A stretch of 64,000 bases of DNA from Nocardia nova SH22a (GTDB lineage: Bacteria; Actinomycetota; Actinomycetes; Mycobacteriales; Mycobacteriaceae), in contig NZ_CP006850.1 in assembly GCF_000523235.1 (NCBI RefSeq), positions 4,712,001-4,776,000 of the forward strand. The letters are read 5' to 3'. The translations under genes and the position numbers were made by a program. Shown here in pieces: positions 24,963 to 33,397 of the stretch. Under the pieces are notes generated by a model. The model saw only the letters and a program-made list of their open reading frames with translations, was not told the DNA's origin and did no database searches. Positions within the stretch are counted from its first letter, which is position 1; the number at the start of each line of letters is the position of its first letter.

Positions 24963-25529
24963 TCAGTCGTGTTTCGCCGCGTAGCGCAGCAGGACCGTGC
25001 CGCCCGGGAAGGTGCGATTTTCCAACAGGCGCAGCGATATCCACGACGGCAAGGCCGGGAAGAACGGGGTGCCGCCGCCCACCGCGGTGGGTGCGATGAC
25101 GATCCGGTACTCGTCCACCAGTCCGGCCTGTACGATCGGCGCGGCCAGCGTCGCGCCGGCCACCTCCAGCGTGCCGTCGGTCTCGGCCTTCAGTTTCCTC
25201 ACCACCTCGACCGGGTCGCCGCGTTCCAGGCGGGAGTTCCAGTCGACCGACTCCAGGGTGCGCGAGAACACGACCTTGGGCATATCTCGCCAGATGCGGG
25301 CGAAGTCGACGATCAGCGGGGTGGCGTCCGGATCCTGGTCAGCGGTCGGCCAGTACGCGGACATCAGTTCGTAGAGCCGCCGCCCGTAGAACGACAGCGC
25401 GGTCTCCCGCTCGAAGTCGTTCCAGTACTGGTGCAGTTCGTCGCTCGGATCTGACCAGTCGATATTGCCTTGTGCGTCGGCGATGTACCCGTCCACCGAT
25501 ACGTTGAAGCCATAGATGAGTTTGCCCAT
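24963..25529 (-). CDS. Dihydrofolate reductase-family (RibD C-terminal-like) protein
   Basis: A 188-residue protein starting MGKLIYGFNVSVDGYIAD, with FYGRRLYELMSAYW, KVVFSRTLESVDWNSRL and EVAGATLAAPIVQAGLVDEYRIVIAP, the hallmarks of the actinobacterial YwjB/RibD-C family. The family is distinct from true FolA and its substrate is usually unknown. It stands alone on the minus strand, with spacers lacking convincing genes on both sides (236 bases downstream, about 330 upstream). Confidence 0.9.
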   Translation of the reverse strand: MGKLIYGFNVSVDGYIADAQGNIDWSDPSDELHQYWNDFERETALSFYGRRLYELMSAYWPTADQDPDATPLIVDFARIWRDMPKVVFSRTLESVDWNSRLERGDPVEVVRKLKAETDGTLEVAGATLAAPIVQAGLVDEYRIVIAPTAVGGGTPFFPALPSWISLRLLENRTFPGGTVLLRYAAKHD

Positions 25530-25609
25530 ACCGATCAGACTGCCCGGAAGGGCAGAACTCATCGCGATGCCACACGAAATATCGCCAAAGTCCCGACGCC
25601 CGCTCCGCA

Positions 25610-25648
25610 CCACCGGATCGCGGGTGCCGGAACTGCGGCTGAGCGGGG
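25610..25648. repeat. 39-bp direct repeat, copy 1
   Basis: It matches 27269-27307 at 34 of 39 positions, the last 17 being identical (ACTGCGGCTGAGCGGGG). The second copy encodes the last 13 residues of MeaB. The two copies bracket the segment with the antigen-85-like gene and gene relics. Confidence 0.7.
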
Positions 25649-25858
25649 GCCAGCGTCCGACCACGACTCTTGCGACCGGTCGCGGTGTCGTTTCACAGCC
25701 ATCGCCACCTCAGCCCAGCTCGGACGGTCGGGGGCGTCGCCCGGAGACGCGTGGACAGCTCCAGCAGCGTGACGGACCGACGGAGGAGAGTGAAACTGTC
25801 TGCCCGCGAACATGTCTCGGCGACACAGCCGGTAGGAGTGACACGCCGAACGATTGGG

Positions 25859-25954
25859 ATGACGTCGCCGCTTCAGTCGGCAAGCATCGAACAACTCGAC
25901 ACCTGGACCGATGCCGTGCTCACAGCCGACACCCTGGACGACATCTTCTTCTGA
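25859..25954 (+). pseudogene. C-terminal relic of an Rpn-family nuclease/transposase
   Basis: Only the last 31 codons are left: the reading SIEQLDTWTDAVLTADTLDDIF then stop closely resembles the C-terminal helix of Rpn (recombination-promoting nuclease, PD-(D/E)XK) proteins. The catalytic domain upstream is absent; the preceding frame shows no homologous sequence. It marks a former mobile or nuclease gene. Confidence 0.6.
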
Positions 25955-26070
25955 ACCCGCCGCTCGCGCAGCAATCTCCGCCCGGGACCAAACCGGGGCC
26001 GGGGGCTGCGCGAAGCACTTGGGTGCCGATCGGATTCGGTGCGCGCCGAGCGACCGAGAGGGGCCCGACA

Positions 26071-27093
26071 GTGAGTAGACGGCGATCCATGCGCCTGGCG
26101 AGTGCGCGGTGGTTGTGCATCGCGGCACTCGTGGCAGGTGGGACGGTCGGCGTGACCGGCACGGCCGGTGCCGAGCCGCAGGCGGGCGGGGTGGTGTCGG
26201 TCGAGCAGATCGGTGATCGGCAGGAGCGGGTCATGGTGTACTCGCCCGCGATGGATCGGCCGATTCCCGTGCTCGTGGTGCGCGCCGCCGGTACGACTCC
26301 GCGTCCCACCCTGTATCTGCTCAACGGTTCCCAAGGCGGTCCGGGCGAAAGTGGCTGGGACGCACAGACCGACGTGTTGAATTTCCTGCACGACAAGGAC
26401 GTCAACGTGGTGAACCCGTTCGGGGGCAGCAGTTCCTACTACACCGACTGGATCCACGATGATCCGGTCCTGGGCCGCAACAAGTGGCAGACATTCCTCA
26501 ACGACGAACTACCACCGGTGATCGAGAAATTCCTCGGCGCCGACGGAAACCGCTCGCTGGCCGGGGTGTCCATGAGCGGCACATCGGTGCTGAATCTCGC
26601 CATCGCCAAACCCGGCTTCTGGAAAGGCGTCGCCTCCTACAGCGGCTGCGCGCAGACCTCCGACCCGATCGGCCACGAATTCGTCCGGCTCACCGTGGAG
26701 AACTGGGGCGGCGGTCGCAGCGTCGAGAACATGTGGGGACCGGCGGACGGTCCGCTGTGGCGAGCCAACGATCCCCTCGTCAACGCCGACCGGTTACGCG
26801 GAACCGCCGTGTACTTGAGTTCTGGGAGCGGTATTCCGGGCGCACCCCACGACACTCCGGGAGATCGACGAGTGGCGGAAGGACGCATCCCGCTACCGGT
26901 ACAAATCACCTTCGGCGGCCCCATCGAGGCGGCGATACATTTCTGCACCACCAACCTCACACAGAGACTGCACGAACTGAATATCCCTGTGACAGTGGAC
27001 GATCGCCCGATCGGAACCCACTCCTGGGGTTACTGGGAAGACGATCTGCACCAGTCCTGGCCCTTCCTCGCCGCATCGCTCGGCACCAGCTGA
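26071..27093 (+). CDS. Antigen-85-like mycolyltransferase/esterase
   Basis: A 340-residue secreted alpha/beta-hydrolase. The signal peptide spans about residues 1-32 (ends GTAGAE). The nucleophile elbow is GVSMSGTSVL, an earlier LLNGSQGG segment forms the oxyanion loop, and the histidine lies in IGTHSWGYWEDDLHQSWPF, the same HSWxYW context as Ag85. It may transfer mycolates to trehalose or arabinogalactan, or act as an esterase. The GTG start has GAGAGGGG upstream. It sits between gene relics and direct repeats, alone in its transcription unit. Confidence 0.88.
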   Translation: MSRRRSMRLASARWLCIAALVAGGTVGVTGTAGAEPQAGGVVSVEQIGDRQERVMVYSPAMDRPIPVLVVRAAGTTPRPTLYLLNGSQGGPGESGWDAQTDVLNFLHDKDVNVVNPFGGSSSYYTDWIHDDPVLGRNKWQTFLNDELPPVIEKFLGADGNRSLAGVSMSGTSVLNLAIAKPGFWKGVASYSGCAQTSDPIGHEFVRLTVENWGGGRSVENMWGPADGPLWRANDPLVNADRLRGTAVYLSSGSGIPGAPHDTPGDRRVAEGRIPLPVQITFGGPIEAAIHFCTTNLTQRLHELNIPVTVDDRPIGTHSWGYWEDDLHQSWPFLAASLGTS

Positions 27094-27129
27094 TCGACCC
27101 CAGGTCTTCGACTTCGAACCGACGAATGA

Positions 27130-27174
27130 CGACCAGCCGATGTAGCCGTTCGCTCCGGTGACCAGTACCCGCAC
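27130..27174 (-). pseudogene. N-terminal relic of an NAD-dependent epimerase
   Basis: Fifteen codons read VRVLVTGANGYIGWS, the exact start of a Rossmann-fold epimerase/dehydratase (GxxGxxG), then lose similarity. No downstream domain is present. It is a vestige next to other relics in this segment. Confidence 0.5.
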
Positions 27175-27265
27175 CAGGTCGTCATGACATCCGCGAGCAG
27201 TCGGCGAAGGACGAACGCCTGTGCTCAACGCCTGGGCGCTCCGGATGTGCGGGAAGCCTGATCAC

Positions 27266-28177
27266 TCACCAGCGGATGGCTGGTGCGGGGACTGCGGCTG
27301 AGCGGGGTACCAGCATCTCGGCTGCCGTGTAGGCGTCGAGTGAGCCCCGGGCTACTTCCTCCGCGAGGCGGTCCAGGTCCGGGTGGGCTCGAACTCGGGT
27401 GTGGACCAGGGACATGATCTGGACTCGGGCTCGAGCGGCTCGGCGTTGGGGGCTGTCGGTGCGGTGGTGGTCCGAGATGGCTTGGGCCAGTTCGGGGATG
27501 CCGGTGCCGTCGGCGGCTGTCAGGGTCAGGATGGGGGCGGTGGATTCGTTGTGTAGTTCGCGGACGGTCTGGTCGGCGCCGGGGCGGTCGGCCTTGTTGA
27601 CCACGAGGATGTCGGCGACCTCGAGCAGGCCCGCCTTGGCGGCTTGGACGGCGTCGCCCGCGCCGGGGTTGAGGATGACGACCGTGGGGTCGGCTACGGC
27701 CGCGATCTCTATCTCCGACTGGCCGACGCCGACCGTTTCCACCACGATCCGCTCGTAGCCCAGTTCGGTCAGCAGGCGGATGGCGGCGGGGACCACGGCG
27801 GCGAGGCCGCCGATATGGCCCCGGGTCGCCACCGATCGGATCAGTACATCCGGATCGCCGATATGCGCCGACATGCGGATGCGGTCGCCGAGCAGGGCGC
27901 CGCCGCTGTAGGGCGAGGACGGGTCCACGGCGAGCACCGCGACCCGCAGACCCTGGTCGCGGTAGGTGCTCACCAGGGCCGCGACCGTCGTGGACTTCCC
28001 GGCGCCGGGCGGGCCGGTGATGCCGAGGACCGGGGCGGTCGCGCCGGGTTCGAGCAGTGCGAGAACCTCGTCGCGAGAACCGTTCTCGACCATGCTCAGC
28101 AGCCGCCCGGTGGCCCGCAGGGAGCCGGTCCGGGCGGCCGTGAGCAATCGTTTCGCCTCGCGACCCGCGGTGGTCAT
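27266..28177 (-). CDS. meaB: MeaB/ArgK-type GTPase chaperone
   Basis: A 303-residue G3E GTPase: P-loop GITGPPGAGKST (52-63), AVDPSSPYSGGALLGDRIRM, the switch region VETVGVGQSE and the base-recognition NKADRPGAD. MeaB protects methylmalonyl-CoA mutase and helps load its cobalamin. No mutase subunit lies in this window, so the partner must be elsewhere. The last 13 residues (PRSAAVPAPAIRW) are an extension encoded by the 39-bp direct repeat; the family normally ends near YTAAEML. The ATG at 28177 fits the conserved start. Confidence 0.92.
   Translation of the reverse strand: MTTAGREAKRLLTAARTGSLRATGRLLSMVENGSRDEVLALLEPGATAPVLGITGPPGAGKSTTVAALVSTYRDQGLRVAVLAVDPSSPYSGGALLGDRIRMSAHIGDPDVLIRSVATRGHIGGLAAVVPAAIRLLTELGYERIVVETVGVGQSEIEIAAVADPTVVILNPGAGDAVQAAKAGLLEVADILVVNKADRPGADQTVRELHNESTAPILTLTAADGTGIPELAQAISDHHRTDSPQRRAARARVQIMSLVHTRVRAHPDLDRLAEEVARGSLDAYTAAEMLVPRSAAVPAPAIRW
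27269..27307. repeat. 39-bp direct repeat, copy 2
   Basis: Partner of 25610-25648, offset 1659 bases, same orientation. It lies inside the 3' end of meaB and supplies its unusual C-terminal residues. Confidence 0.7.
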
Positions 28178-28214
28178 CGGTACCCGTCCGCGGCGGTGGG
28201 CGATGATGCGGATG

Positions 28215-29360
28215 TCACGGTGCGGGGACCTCGATGACGGTCGCCGAGCCCATACCACCACCCGCGCACAGTGCCGCGATACCGAAACCACCACCGCGAC
28301 GGCGCAATTCGTGCACCAGCGTGGCGATCATGCGCGCACCGGTGGCGGCGACCGGATGGCCGAGCGAGCAACCGCTGCCGCTGTAGTTCACCCGGTCGGT
28401 GTCCAGATCCAATGCCTTGACCGTGGCCAGCGGCACCGAGGCGAACGCCTCGTTGATCTCGATCAACTTCACCTCCGACAGCGAAATGCCCGCGCGCGCC
28501 ACGGCTTTGGTGATCGCCTCGATCGGCGCGAGCCCGGTGTCGGCGGGATCGACCCCCACCGACGCCCAGCCCCGGATCACGCCCAGCGCGGGCAGGCCCA
28601 GCCGGTCCGACGCGATGGCCAGCGCCGCGGCACCGTCGTTGGACCCCGACGAGTTACCGGCGGTGATGGAGAATCCGTCGATCTCGGGATGCAGCACCTT
28701 CAGCCCGGCCAGCCGCTCGAGGCTGGTGTCGCGGCGCGGATGCTCATCGACGGAGAACTCGCCGTGCGGGGTGTCGATCGGCACGATCTCCTCTTTGAAC
28801 CGGCCCTCGTCGATCGCCGCGATCGCGTTGCGGTGCGAGCGCAGCGCCCAGGCGTCCATCTCCTCGCGCGAAATCCCCGATTTCACAGCGGTATTCCAGC
28901 CGACCGTGATCGACATGTCCAGATTCGGGGCGTCCGGGCGGTTCGGATGCGACGGGGAGACCCACGGATCGATCCATTCGTCCTCGCCGACCCGGAACCG
29001 GACACGCGGACCGGTGGAATCGGAGTTCACCCCACCGGCGATGATCAATTCGTCCATGCCCGCGCGGATTCCGGCCGCCGCGCTCTGCACCGCCGCCATA
29101 CCGGCCGCGCAGTGCCGGTTGTTGGCCAGCCCGGGTACCCCGGTCAGCCCGGCCGTCACCGCGGCGTGCCGGGCGAGCACGCCGCCGCCGTAGCGCCCCT
29201 CCCCCAGGATCACGTCGTCGACCCGCGCCGGATCGAGATCGCGGGCCACCGCCGACACCACGTGGTGGGCCAGGTCGAAGGCGTTGGTATCGCGCAGCGT
29301 TCCCTTGCGCGCGGTCCCGATGGGGGTGCGCAGGGCGGAGACGATGACGGCTTCAGGCAT
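28215..29360 (-). CDS. Thiolase (acetyl-CoA acetyltransferase family)
   Basis: A 381-residue thiolase. Active-site Cys84 lies in NNRHCAAGMAAV, with SGSNDGAAA, LIEINEAFAS, the GHPVAATGAR His and the C-terminal CAGGGMGSA Cys also present, so the enzyme appears complete. It cleaves a 3-ketoacyl-CoA. Its start overlaps the end of the acyl-CoA ligase (29353) by 8 bases, so the two are co-translated under the operator at 30790. Confidence 0.94.
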   Translation of the reverse strand: MPEAVIVSALRTPIGTARKGTLRDTNAFDLAHHVVSAVARDLDPARVDDVILGEGRYGGGVLARHAAVTAGLTGVPGLANNRHCAAGMAAVQSAAAGIRAGMDELIIAGGVNSDSTGPRVRFRVGEDEWIDPWVSPSHPNRPDAPNLDMSITVGWNTAVKSGISREEMDAWALRSHRNAIAAIDEGRFKEEIVPIDTPHGEFSVDEHPRRDTSLERLAGLKVLHPEIDGFSITAGNSSGSNDGAAALAIASDRLGLPALGVIRGWASVGVDPADTGLAPIEAITKAVARAGISLSEVKLIEINEAFASVPLATVKALDLDTDRVNYSGSGCSLGHPVAATGARMIATLVHELRRRGGGFGIAALCAGGGMGSATVIEVPAP

Positions 29361-30789
29361 GGGTGCTCTCCAGTTCGGCGACGAGGTTGCGGCGCAACAG
29401 TTTTCCGGTCTCGGTCTTGGGCAGTTCGGTGCGGAACACGATGGCGTCGGGGGTCTTGGACGAGCGCAGCCGCTCCCGCACCCACTGTTTGATCTTGTCG
29501 GGATCACCGGACCCCACCACCACCGCGACCAGGCGCTGCCCCCACTCCGGATCGGGCACGCCCACCACGGCGGCCTCGGTGATACCCGGGTGTTCCAGCA
29601 GGACGTCCTCGATCTCGGCGGGCGCGATGTTCTCCCCGCCCCGGATGATGGTGTCGTCGGCGCGGCCCTCGATGAACAGGTAGCCCTCGGTGTCCAGCCG
29701 CCCCAGGTCCCGGGTGCCGAACCAGCCGTCGGCGTCGAGGACGGTGCGGGCGCCGTACTCGCCGGAGATCTGCTCACCGCGGACGAAGACCAGGCCGGTC
29801 TGCCCGGTCGGCAGCGGCGCACCGGCCGCACTGCGGATCTCGAACTCGATGCCGGGCAGTGCGCGGCCCACCGAACCCAGCCGGTCCCGGACTTCGGGAT
29901 CGGTGGCCGACTGCGCGGCGCGATGGTCGTCCGGCCCCAATACCGCTACCGACGAGGCGGTTTCGGTGAGGCCGTACGCGTTGACGAATCCGGTGTCGGG
30001 GAACAGCGCCAGCGCGCGCTCGAGGACAGGGCGCGGCATCCGGGATCCGCCGTAGGCCAGACTCGCCAGGGTCGGGGTGTCGGCGTTGTCCCCCTCCACC
30101 GCGGCGACGATGCGGGCGAGCATGGTCGGCACCAGCATGGCGTGCGTGATGTGTTCGGTCCGAACGGTTTCCAGCCACCGCTGCGGTTCGAAGGCCGACA
30201 GATACACCACCCGGCGGCCGCTGTAGAGGTTCGACAGCAGATTGGTCAGGCCCGCGATGTGATACGGCGGCACCGACACCAGCGAGGCGTCGGATTCGGC
30301 GGCGGCGCCGAACTCCATCGTGTTGAGCAGATAGGCCATCAGATGCCGGTGCCGCAGCAGCGCGGCCTTGGGTTCGGAGGTGGTGCCGCTGGTGTAGATG
30401 ATCGCGGCCACCGCGTCACCGTCCCAGGGGGCGGGCTGGGGTTCCGGATCCGGCTGTCCCGCCGGTGTTTCCACGAGCGCGTCCAGATCCTCGGGTCGTA
30501 GGACCCGGGCGCCCGGGTGGCGGTCCAGTAGCGCCGACAGTTGCTGTTCGCCCAGGCGGTAGTTCAACGGCACGAACGGCACCGACGCCAGCACCGAACC
30601 GAACAGGGCCACCGGATAGGCCAGATGGCTCGTGCCCAGGTACAGCACCGCCGAACTGCCGTCGAATTCCGCGGCCGCGCGCCGGGCCAGGGCCAGCAGT
30701 TGCGCGGCCGTCAGCGATCGGCCGTCGACGGTGATCACCTGCCGGTTTCCGGCCGAGGCCGCCATCTCGAGGATCATGCTAATGTTCAT
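29353..30789 (-). CDS. Acyl-CoA ligase (class I adenylate-forming)
   Basis: A 478-residue AMP-forming acyl-CoA synthetase. The P-loop-like motif is IIYTSGTTSEPKAALL, with VNAYGLTETASS, a GWFGTRDLGRLD hinge region and the C-terminal ETGKLLRRN Lys. It activates a carboxylic acid for beta-oxidation. The operator GAGAACATTATTCTC begins at the base directly upstream of its ATG, so either the message is leaderless or the true start is the ATG of MILEMAAS or MAAS inside. Confidence 0.92.
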   Translation of the reverse strand: MNISMILEMAASAGNRQVITVDGRSLTAAQLLALARRAAAEFDGSSAVLYLGTSHLAYPVALFGSVLASVPFVPLNYRLGEQQLSALLDRHPGARVLRPEDLDALVETPAGQPDPEPQPAPWDGDAVAAIIYTSGTTSEPKAALLRHRHLMAYLLNTMEFGAAAESDASLVSVPPYHIAGLTNLLSNLYSGRRVVYLSAFEPQRWLETVRTEHITHAMLVPTMLARIVAAVEGDNADTPTLASLAYGGSRMPRPVLERALALFPDTGFVNAYGLTETASSVAVLGPDDHRAAQSATDPEVRDRLGSVGRALPGIEFEIRSAAGAPLPTGQTGLVFVRGEQISGEYGARTVLDADGWFGTRDLGRLDTEGYLFIEGRADDTIIRGGENIAPAEIEDVLLEHPGITEAAVVGVPDPEWGQRLVAVVVGSGDPDKIKQWVRERLRSSKTPDAIVFRTELPKTETGKLLRRNLVAELESTHA

Positions 30790-30804
30790 GAGAACATTAT
30801 TCTC
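30790..30804. promoter_or_regulatory. TetR-type operator GAGAACATTATTCTC
   Basis: One mismatch to the GAGAAT-N3-ATTCTC palindrome. It lies between the divergent acyl-CoA ligase (start 30789) and SDR (start 30843), so it could repress both. A second inverted repeat, CTCTCA-GTT-TGAGAG (30802-30816), overlaps its right edge. Confidence 0.7.
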
Positions 30805-30842
30805 TCAGTTTGAGAGTGCGAATTTCAAGAGAGGAAAGTGTC

Positions 30843-31607
30843 ATGGAGATCAGCGGTAGCTCCGCGATCGTGGTCGGCGGCACCGGCGGCCTGGGCGAGG
30901 CGACGGTGCGCAGACTGCATGCCGCGGGCGCCAAGGTGGTCGTGGCCGACGTCGCCGACGACAAGGGCAAGGAACTGGCCTCCGAACTGGGCATCCGCTA
31001 CGTGCACACCGACGCCACCAGCGAGGAATCGGTCCAGGCCGCGATCGCGGAGGCGCAATCGCTGGGCCCGCTGCGCATTTCGGTGGACGCGCACGGTGGC
31101 CCGGCCAGCGGTGGCCGGTTGATCGGCAAGGACGGCAGCCCGCTGGCCCTCGACGGGTTCCGCACCACGATCGAGTTCTATCTCACGGCCGTGTTCAACG
31201 TCCTGCGGCTGTCGGCGGCGGGGATCGCCCAGTCCGAGCCCAACGAGGAGGGCCACCGCGGCGTCATCGTCAACACCGCGTCGATCGCCGCCTACGAGGG
31301 CCAGATCGGGCAGTTGCCGTATTCGGCGGCCAAGGGCGGCGTGGTCGGTATGACGCTGGTGGCCGCGCGGGATCTGTCGCCGCTGGGCATCCGGGTGGTG
31401 ACCATCGCGCCGGGTACCTTCAACACCCCCGCTTACGGTAAGGCCGCCGACCGGCTCGAGGAGTACTGGGGCAAGCAGGTTCCCCATCCCAAGCGGATGG
31501 GCCGGTCCCCGGAGTACGGGCAGCTGGTGCAGTCCATCGTGGAGAACGACTATCTCAACGGTGAGGTCATCCGGCTCGACGGTGCGCTGCGCTTTCCGCC
31601 GAAATGA
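30843..31607 (+). CDS. SDR-family 3-hydroxyacyl-CoA dehydrogenase-like protein
   Basis: A 254-residue SDR resembling type-10 17-beta-hydroxysteroid / 3-hydroxyacyl-CoA dehydrogenases: VVGGTGGLGEATVRRL, ADVADDKGKE, NTASIAAYEGQIGQLPYSAAK with Ser, Tyr and Lys, and the closing VIRLDGALR. The typical GxxxGxG and catalytic residues are intact. GAGAGGAAAG precedes the ATG. It shares an ATGA overlap with the next SDR. Confidence 0.92.
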   Translation: MEISGSSAIVVGGTGGLGEATVRRLHAAGAKVVVADVADDKGKELASELGIRYVHTDATSEESVQAAIAEAQSLGPLRISVDAHGGPASGGRLIGKDGSPLALDGFRTTIEFYLTAVFNVLRLSAAGIAQSEPNEEGHRGVIVNTASIAAYEGQIGQLPYSAAKGGVVGMTLVAARDLSPLGIRVVTIAPGTFNTPAYGKAADRLEEYWGKQVPHPKRMGRSPEYGQLVQSIVENDYLNGEVIRLDGALRFPPK

Positions 31608-32350
31608 ACTCTCTGACAGGTAAAGTCGCGTTCGTCGCCGGTGCCAGCCGTGGTATCGGCGCGGCGATCGCGCAGGGGCTGGCGGCGGCGGGCGCCGAGG
31701 TCGCCGTCGCCGCCCGGTCCGGTAAAGAGGGCAGGCTGCCGGGGACGATTCATTCGGTCGCCGAACGCATTACATCCTCCGGCGGCCGGGCGCTGCCGGT
31801 GCTGTGCGATGTCACCGATCCCGAATCCGTCGATACCGCGCTCGCCACAACGGTTTCCGAATTCGGCGGACTCGACATCGTGGTCGCCAATGCGGGTGTG
31901 CTGTGGCTGGGGCCCATCGAATCGACGCCCGAGACACGCTGGCAGCGGTGCCTGGATGTCAATCTCACCGGCGTCTTCCACGTCACCCGCGCGGCGATCC
32001 CGTTGCTGCGCAACCGAGGCGGCGGCTCGATGATCGCGATCACCACCACCGGTGTCGGCATGCTCGACCGGGGCGCCAATGCCTACTGGGTGTCGAAGGC
32101 CGCGGTCGAGCGGCTGTATCTGGGCCTGGCGTCGGATCTGCGCTCGGAGGGGATCGCCGTCAACTGCCTGTGCCCGTCGCGGGTCGTGCTCACCGAGGGC
32201 TGGCAGGCCGGGGGCGGCGGACAGCAGATTCCCGAGGACATGGTCGAACCGCCGGAGACGATGGCGCGCGCCGCGGTGCTGCTCGCCGGACAGGACGCGA
32301 GCGGTATCACCGGAACGGTGCAGCAGTCGGAAGTATTACTGGCCCGCTGA
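31604..32350 (+). CDS. SDR-family oxidoreductase (HSDL2-like)
   Basis: A 248-residue SDR of the group that includes human HSDL2: VAGASRGIGAAIAQGLAAAG, a longer cofactor loop (AARSGKEGRLPGTIHSVAERI), ANAGVLWLGPIE and AYWVSK with Tyr and Lys. The usual catalytic Ser is Thr in ITTTGVGM. It starts inside the previous gene's stop (ATGA), so both SDRs are co-translated. It is convergent with the LLM gene 33 bases away. Confidence 0.92.
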   Translation: MNSLTGKVAFVAGASRGIGAAIAQGLAAAGAEVAVAARSGKEGRLPGTIHSVAERITSSGGRALPVLCDVTDPESVDTALATTVSEFGGLDIVVANAGVLWLGPIESTPETRWQRCLDVNLTGVFHVTRAAIPLLRNRGGGSMIAITTTGVGMLDRGANAYWVSKAAVERLYLGLASDLRSEGIAVNCLCPSRVVLTEGWQAGGGGQQIPEDMVEPPETMARAAVLLAGQDASGITGTVQQSEVLLAR

Positions 32351-32382
32351 GATTCGAGGCGCGAGGCCTGATGTCCCGACGG

Positions 32383-33237
32383 TCAGCGGACGGTGAATTC
32401 CTGTGCGGCGATGACGGTTTCGCCGAATTCGGCGAGTGTGGCCGGATCGGCGAAATCGGTGAACCACACATAGAACCGTTCCACGCCGCGCTGGGCCAGC
32501 CCGGCGAAGTGGGCGGTCAGCTCGGCAGCGTCCCCGCACACCAAACCGTCTGCGAGATAACCGAATCGGCGACGGCTGCGCTCGCGTACCTCGTCCGGAT
32601 CGGCGTCGCGTCCGATGAACCCCACCGTCTGCTGCGTCGACACCCGTGCGGTCCCGGCACTCGCCCGCAGTGACGGCAGCCGGTCCAGGCGGTTCACCGG
32701 CAGATTCCACCAGTCCGCGTACCGGCGCACCAGATCCATGGTGGCCGGGCCCGCGCCGCCGATCAGGATCGGTATCTCCGGGTTCGGTGCGGGTGCGAGG
32801 GCGAGTTCCCCCTCCTTCGCCCACAGCCGCGGCAGCATGGACAGTGTGCGTTCCAGCCGGGCCGTGCGGGCCGGGCCGTCCTCGTGCCCGATACCGAAGC
32901 GCGACAACTCTTTCGGAACCGACCCCGAACCGAGACCCAGTTCGAACCGGCCCCCGCTGGCCTGCTGCAGCGTGACCGCCTGCTTGGCCAGCACGACGGG
33001 ATGGCGCAACGCATCACACAGCACCAGGTGACCGATCCGCAACCGCTCGGTGCGTGCGGCCACCCAGGTGGCGACCGTCATGGCCTCCCAGAGCGGCTGA
33101 TGTTCAGCCCCTGGCGCCTGCAGATGATCGATGAACGCGATCCCGTCGAACCCGGATTCCTCGGCCACCCGAGCCCGCTCCACGATCTCGGCCATCGAAA
33201 ACCGGATCTGGGGCAGGAACAGATACCACTGCGCCAC
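32383..33237 (-). CDS. LLM-class (F420-type) oxidoreductase
   Basis: A 284-residue luciferase-like monooxygenase-fold protein. Seen: FLPQIRFSMAEIVERARVAE, ESGFDGIAFIDHLQAP, the LGLGSGSVPKEL loop and ILIGGAGPATMDLVRRYADWW, typical of F420-dependent hydride-transfer enzymes of Corynebacteriales. It could reduce a ring double bond or ketone. The GTG start has TTGGAG 5 bases before it. Upstream GCAAG-N10-CTTGC (33282-33301) could be an operator of another type. Confidence 0.88.
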   Translation of the reverse strand: MAQWYLFLPQIRFSMAEIVERARVAEESGFDGIAFIDHLQAPGAEHQPLWEAMTVATWVAARTERLRIGHLVLCDALRHPVVLAKQAVTLQQASGGRFELGLGSGSVPKELSRFGIGHEDGPARTARLERTLSMLPRLWAKEGELALAPAPNPEIPILIGGAGPATMDLVRRYADWWNLPVNRLDRLPSLRASAGTARVSTQQTVGFIGRDADPDEVRERSRRRFGYLADGLVCGDAAELTAHFAGLAQRGVERFYVWFTDFADPATLAEFGETVIAAQEFTVR

Positions 33238-33397
33238 TGGTGCTCCAATTCAGAGTACGGCCGGTGCGGAAGTTTGTCAGGGCAAGTATCCCATATCTTG
33301 CGCAACCGTGAAATCCTTTGGACCTGAACACTTTCGGCGCAATAGCCCAGACATTCCGGTGCTCCAGATCGGGCAGGCGCTGCCGCGCGCGACCCGC

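Noticed and set aside
28074..28087. GAGAACCGTTCTC palindrome inside meaB
   Set aside because: The spacer is one base rather than three, and the sequence is explained by the codons for a conserved protein stretch; not counted as a regulon site.
33282..33301. GCAAG-N10-CTTGC as a regulon operator
   Set aside because: It does not fit the GAGAAT motif or KstR; the arms are only five bases, so it is mentioned only as a possibility in the LLM entry.
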